From assembly GCA_000507305.1 (NCBI GenBank), contig DF240195.1, forward strand, positions 68,815 through 132,814: DNA of 64,000 nt, in the 5' to 3' direction. Origin of the DNA: Breviolum minutum Mf 1.05b.01. Its lineage: Eukaryota > Sar > Dinophyceae > Suessiales > Symbiodiniaceae. The notes beneath the pieces were generated by a model. It saw only the letters and a list, made by a program, of their open reading frames with translations, had not been told where the DNA came from and did no database searches. This document shows, one piece after another, positions 60,701-64,000 of the stretch; the first letter of the stretch is position 1; the number at the start of each line of letters is the position of its first letter. The position numbers and the translations under genes were made by a program.

Positions 60701-63381
60701 CCCAGCACGCCCAACCCAGCCGAGCGCGCCAAGCAGAGCCAAATCTGCGCCCAACCCGGCCCAGCACACCCAGCACGGCCAAATCCGCGCCCAACACAGC
60801 ACAGCGCGCCCACCAGCGTGTCCAGTATCTTTTTTTCTAAGATAGAACCCCACAGGTAAACCTGTTTGGGGAAAAATAATTTGCTCCAAAATTATCTCCA
60901 AATGCTTTGATTTGGATACTCACTGGATGCCCTCAAGTTCTTTTTTCGAGAACTTCCCCCACCTGGAAGGCACCAGAAAGTCCGATCAGCCCTGTCCACT
61001 TGTCCTGGGAAGGTGGACGAAATCAGCTAAAGCACCAGTTGATACGGAGAATATCCCATTATTTAGAAGGTCTTGAATATATATATATATATATATATAC
61101 ATATACCAGGTGGTGCAGGATTTCTGAACCATCAACAGAAGCACCTGAAAATCAATGGTTCGAAGTTGCATTTCCCATTGAAAGAGTCCCTTTTTAGGGG
61201 CAAACTGTTGGTTCCAGGGAGGATAAAGGTTTTGAAGAGTCTCAGATCATCATACCTTGAGGTTGTCCCCTCCACCCAGGATGCTGGCTCATCACCACCA
61301 GGATTACTGTATTATATTGTTAGTAGGGGATCCCTTTAAACCTTCATTTGATGGTGATTCAAGTTCACTATTATAATATACCCCAGCATTTGAACCCAGT
61401 GTTCTGCCTGTTGATCTTGCTGTTGTTTGTTCCCCTTCATACATCATCCCATCATTGCATTGACTTTTTATTTACCGGTGTGGCTAGACTCACGCTTATC
61501 GCTGGAGCTTTTCACGGTCGACGAGACAGTAATGCGAAACGTTAAAATGCTACTGTTACTGGGTGGGGGGGTAGTTCCAAATCATACCCATCATTCTCTA
61601 TATCATTCATGCTTCATGAAGCAAATCGAGCTATCCCTACTCTCTGCATGGTACCTCAGCCGCTTTGTTTGGTTTCATCGAACAAAAATATGGCCTTTTA
61701 TCATAGGGGGATTGCAATCAGGACAAGGGGTAGAATCCCCATGAAGACCTTGGGAAACTTGTCAATCATCATAGGGGCTTTATGGACTGCTCACACAGAT
61801 TACTCGATGCTTAGGAAAGTAGATTTAAAAAAGCATAAGGTTCAACGATATTGGGACTACTCCCAAAACATTCGTTGGGGAGTTTTTCCCTCTGACCAGG
61901 TCGCAATGATGTCTTCCTAATTCTTTCTACTACGATTGGTTGGATTTGAGTCACATGAAAATTTAGTGCCAAATTCCATGATTTCAATTTCGCATCAACG
62001 GGGTGGAATCTCTATAGACAACTTGGTTCCCAAGTTTGTAGCAGACCAACAAAGTTGAGTGAGCCGGTGAATTTGCGGCAAAAACCTCCCGATTGCCTCA
62101 AATGGTTGAACCATTTTGTTGGCAGGCTTCCAATACCAAACTACCATTTGAGGGTCCTAATGTGTGGGGCACTTATCTTCATCACATCATGGGGAATATA
62201 AGCCCAGCTGCTATCTTACCCCTCCTGTACCCTTGGACCTGTAAAGTATTTCAAATTCGTCCTGATATTGTGCAGCAGCCCATGCGGTGAATAAGCCACC
62301 AATACTCTTGCCCAGCAGGAATCGAGCAGTCACATCTGCATAGGGAGAGCCCGGCTGATGGATCCGCTCATAATCCGCAACGATATCTCCTAGCTCTCAG
62401 AAGCACCAAGAAACGGGAAATCTCCCATTCAATGGTGACTTTTTGTTTCAAGAATGTGAACCTAAAATCCACCATCTTGGTGTAAACCAATGAAAAAAAC
62501 TATTTCATTTCAATCTATCATCATATCCTAGAACAAGAAACTGGCCGCTTGTTCCAAATCTTTCGCAGTCAAAGTGTGTCAAAGCGTCTGAACCTCCAGA
62601 AGTTCTGGGACATTTTTGGTCACAGATATCTCAGCTGCAGTCAGCTATGCTCAGTTTCAATACCAACGTAACGGTACCTCCCGCTCCTACAAAGGACTGA
62701 ATATCATCCACATACAGCGGCTCACCATCACCTGATTCTTCGAGAAATTTTATATCCGATGATTGAAGAAACCTCCATGGGATCCCTCACTTAAACTCAA
62801 CTGGAGTAAAAATGAGCATTTTGCAGGGAACGATCCATATCCCACCTGGGGAATAGGAAAATCATCGACTCAAAAGTACCTTTCGAATGGGGATATGTTA
62901 GTTTTCAGGAGGGTATGCCATAGATCCAAACCACAGAGTTTTGGGGAATTTCTTCAGAGTAGGAAAAGGAAATTGAGTCGGAGACTTTCTTGATGGGAAA
63001 TTTCTTTCAAAAAACCTTCATTAAAACTTCGGAAAAAAATGATGATGATTATTCCCAAAACCCAAAGGCAGTTTGTTTTATCAAGTACCACATACAAATT
63101 CCCCCCCTATATAATTTGGTGGGAATCCGATCGCAGGTACTAAGAAGTGAGGAGAAAGTATCACTATTACACACTATTACCATAGAGATTTGCACCCACC
63201 TGGAAAACATCAGAAAGTCGAAAAGTCTGATTTTTCTTATTCTTTTGGGAGGGGAGATGGGTTTTCGGAGTTTCCAGTGGATGGCAAGCAACCAGCTTTC
63301 CTTCCTTGATCCTAGTGGCTATAACCCCAACCACGCATATCTGAAGCGAAGACTGCCACACCTTTGGCACTCAGGGATTTC
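51753..63381 (-). CDS. Monoacylglycerol-lipase-type alpha/beta hydrolase
   Basis: Serine hydrolase of the lysophospholipase/monoacylglycerol lipase group, likely cleaving glyceride or other acyl esters. Minus-strand exons: 63320-63381 (LSAKGVAVFASDMRGWGY), 62687-62737 (GDGEPLYVDDIQSFV), 62262-62395 (DYERIHQPGSPYADV...LLGKSIGGLFTAW), 54883-54974 (SLAWLMPKMPLTLG), 54442-54514 (FDPKLIVSDEDALKAWERDP), 54342-54379 (VGGALPGQRDIF), 53482-53554 (ITPGYLTEMFRLQAALPEHL), 52787-52940 (VPVLLLWGTGDQVVTEAGHQ), 52112-52182 (FLRYSKGFHNLLAEPQHKDQ) and 51753-51803 (VIDDIHLWIKK..., stop TAG). The triad is complete: Ser at 62304, Asp at 52839, His at 52145. GC donors follow 53482 and 52787; GA donors follow 62687 and probably 54883. 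The exon with the first HG oxyanion motif and the strand after the elbow were not found. The intron below 62262 is over 7 kb. Confidence 0.82.
55350..55448. mobile_element. Inverted-repeat element, family H (copy 2), intronic
   Basis: GAACGAATCCATATCCCACC, then AAAATCATCGACTCAAAACTGCC and GGGGATACGTTCGATTCCAGG. In the large hydrolase intron. Confidence 0.6.
55841..55864 (+). repeat. Telomere-like repeat, left border
   Basis: GGTTTAGGGTTTAAGGTTTA then AGG: one exact TTTAGGG unit plus two TTTAAGG variants. It marks a sharp change from AT-rich to GC-rich sequence. Confidence 0.65.
55865..56512. other. GC-rich start of the inserted block
   Basis: CGCGCCATGCGGCCGCCCCC and then a GC-rich stretch, a GTTGTTGATGTTGTTGTTG run and sequence ending with ACCTTCGAGCGC. 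The string CCCACAAGTTGCCAGGTC at 56322 recurs at 56668, so the block contains diverged repeats of itself. Confidence 0.5.
56513..56952 (+). repeat. CATTTTGGCC tract, first part
   Basis: Irregular repetition of TTCATTTTGGCCTTTTGGGC and CCTTCATTTCCTTTCATTTTGG. It is interrupted at 56650-56745 by the CCCACAAGTTGC unit. Translations give Phe/Trp/Leu-rich frames that are artefacts. Confidence 0.85.
57063..57892 (-). pseudogene. Retroelement protein fragment with RVGEATHPGP motif
   Basis: On the minus strand one frame runs 57892 to 57299 and contains TGFSRIRVGEATHPGPAEIF; an overlapping frame, 57500 to 57063, continues with a Glu/Arg/Lys-rich stretch (WESSSEEEVGLPQPRAQAG, GIRKRKSRAKKVGRMVS). The (V)GEA(T/S)xPGP motif is common near the start of dinoflagellate non-LTR retroelement proteins and resembles a 2A-like peptide with His in place of Asn. 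The change of frame after the motif suggests a broken copy. No reverse transcriptase or endonuclease domain is present nearby. Confidence 0.5.
57783..58690. repeat. 119-bp tandem repeat (VNTR)
   Basis: Near-identical 119-bp units start at about 57783, 57902, 58021, 58140 and 58260 (one copy longer by 4 bp), then decay to shorter units up to about 58690. Each unit has two versions of AGAAAGGTC(C/T)GGCGTA, so it is a doubled smaller repeat. The apparent 60-residue proteins repeated here come from the repeat. Confidence 0.95.
58775..58985 (+). repeat. CATTTTGGCC tract, second part
   Basis: Same motif as 56513-56952. It is followed by TTTGTGGGGGAGAACTTTCAGAGCGC, which parallels the ends at 56125 and 56975, so three diverged units of one longer repeat are visible. 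Confidence 0.85.
59040..59182. other. GC-rich end of the inserted block
   Basis: GC-rich sequence with several inverted GCGC/CAGG words (CGCGCCAGTACAGGCGCAGG). No gene. Confidence 0.5.
59183..59200 (+). repeat. Telomere-like repeat, right border
   Basis: TTTAGGGTTTAGGGTTTT: two exact TTTAGGG units in the same orientation as the border at 55841. Composition returns to AT-rich immediately after. Confidence 0.7.
59393..59482. mobile_element. Inverted-repeat element, family G' (copy 2)
   Basis: ACACCCCGGAAGATTAACAT at the left and ATGTTAGTCTTCAGGGGGTGT at the right form an inverted pair of about 20 bp. The centre matches the copy at 39343. Confidence 0.7.
59483..60344. other. No supported exon
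   Basis: Part of the large hydrolase intron. Contains scattered CGCAGAAGCGCA and CGAACTCGCACTTC words. Open frames at 59670-59924 and 60092-60326 lack splice support. Confidence 0.35.
60345..60830. repeat. GC-rich minisatellite, 30-42 bp units
   Basis: Diverged units of CCCAACCCAGCCCAACGCGC and CCAGCACGGCCAAATCC. The plus strand is C- and A-rich with few T. One strand reads as Pro/Asn/Ala repeats and the other as Gly/Trp/Leu repeats over 160-220 codons; both are artefacts of the repeat. Confidence 0.9.
61033..61138. mobile_element. Family A element (copy 6), left end degraded
   Basis: CACCAGTTGATACGGAGAAT at the left and CAGGTGGTGCAGGATTTCTG then CCATCAACAG at the right. The outer left TIR is lost. 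A (TA)n of 24 bp sits in the middle. In the hydrolase intron. Confidence 0.65.
61262..61345. mobile_element. Inverted-repeat element, family D (copy 5)
   Basis: GTTGTCCCCTCCACCCAGGA, then TGCTGGCTCATCACCACCAGG and GGGATCCCTTTAAACCTTCA, matching family D in the opposite order to the copy at 44578. Confidence 0.5.
61346..62261. other. Intron sequence of the hydrolase gene
   Basis: Plus-strand open frames at 61427-61744 and 61609-61920 have no splice support. Nothing else recognised. Confidence 0.4.
62824..62922. mobile_element. Inverted-repeat element, family H (copy 3), intronic
   Basis: GGGAACGATCCATATCCCACC, AAAATCATCGACTCAAAAGTACC and GGGGATATGTTAGTTTTCAGG. In the hydrolase intron 62738-63319. 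Confidence 0.65.
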
Positions 63382-63908
63382 CTTAGCTTTAGACGCAAAT
63401 TGTCACATCCTCATGATGGATCCCAGAAGTAAGCCTGGTTCTGTGGTACATGGATTGGGGTATTCCTAAACATGAGATCTCAAGAGTCAATTGTCGAGAG
63501 TCTAGAGATTTGTCCAACAAAAATGTCGTCACAAGTTCCCCAGTTCCTCCGAAAATCGTGTTGTGATGCAACTGAAAACACTTTGAGGAAGGAAGGACTG
63601 ATTCTTTCGTGTTCAACTCCCTGAAGCGTTCCTATACTTTCCGAGTCCAAAAACTCAAAACCCAGCTATCATCATGCTTCAAGGTGCGCAATCGTATGCT
63701 GCTGATGGCTGAAAAATTGCACTAGTATAGTTGATATGTTGAATGTCTCCGGATTTACAGTGTTTAATACAAACCATTCCAACTGCTATTGTGATCATCA
63801 AACATAGCTCAAGTCATGCTTTCACCTAAAAAATATGTAAACATTCCTTCTGGGAAGTATATATATGTACATATATATGTGTGTATATGTGTATATACAT
63901 ACCTATGT
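63382..63908. other. Upstream part of the hydrolase locus, exons not found
   Basis: The exon carrying the HG motif should lie here or beyond the window. Minus-strand open frames at 63389-63616 do not resemble it. A (TA)n/TATATGTACATATATA run lies at 63858-63895. Confidence 0.35.
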
Positions 63909-64000
63909 AAAATGGATGAGCGCCGGTCTTTTGCCAGCTGGTCATAAAAATGGATGAGTATTGGTCTTCTGCTGGCTTGTCATAAACATGGATGAGTACC
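63909..64000. repeat. 38-bp tandem repeat, continues past the window
   Basis: AAATGGATGAG recurs at 63913, 63951 and 63989, each followed by a version of CGCCGGTCTTTTGCCAGCTG; 2.4 units are visible. Confidence 0.85.

Noticed and set aside
60233-60901. 222-codon Gly/Trp/Leu-rich frame, and the 168-codon Pro-rich frame on the other strand
   Set aside because: Both are translations of the minisatellite at 60345-60830; mirrored open frames are expected from such a repeat.

Overview
This looks like nuclear DNA of a dinoflagellate, most like a Symbiodiniaceae or Polarella genome. The reasons are: genes cut into many short exons (14-260 nt), acceptors that are mostly AG followed by G, many introns that only keep frame with a GC or GA donor, a PPR protein gene, plant-type TTTAGGG repeats, a retroelement fragment with the motif RVGEATHPGP, and many small inverted-repeat elements sitting in introns. 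No rRNA, CRISPR array or bacterial operon was seen. Only one bare tRNA A-box-like motif was seen. Long open frames here are mostly not genes, so the gene models below were built by hand: an exon was accepted when it had an AG before it, a GT/GC/GA after it, and a reading phase matching its neighbour. Coordinates may be off by 1-2 bases.

Layout: 1-5.9 kb has few supported exons, one GC-rich island (3.54-4.27 kb) and an inverted-repeat element. 5.97-7.03 kb is the 3' part of a gene with an acidic tail. 13.2-14.7 kb has isolated exons. 16.26-20.1 kb is a PPR gene. 23.97-25.14, 26.78-29.03, 30.4-30.7, 32.5-33.3, 34.3-35.5, 36.5-37.3, 39.8-39.9, 40.7-44.0, 44.7-46.8, 47.4-47.7 and 48.87-50.1 kb hold spliced genes I cannot name. 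51.75-63.4 kb is a monoacylglycerol-lipase-type alpha/beta hydrolase with its full Ser-Asp-His triad on separate exons. Nearly every supported exon is on the minus strand, as expected of a one-way dinoflagellate gene block.

The large hydrolase intron (about 55-62 kb) carries a foreign-looking block of about 3.3 kb bounded by TTTAGGG-like repeats. It contains the retroelement fragment, a 119-bp tandem repeat and CATTTTGGCC tracts. A proline-coding minisatellite follows it.

The most interesting system is a set of about eight families of 80-125 bp elements with terminal inverted repeats. Copies of two families coincide, exactly or nearly, with whole introns in four genes here, so they look like introners (transposable elements that create introns). 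One such intron is flanked by a perfect 23-bp direct repeat. Introners are known in dinoflagellates; these families, their donor types and the long duplication are what deserve checking.
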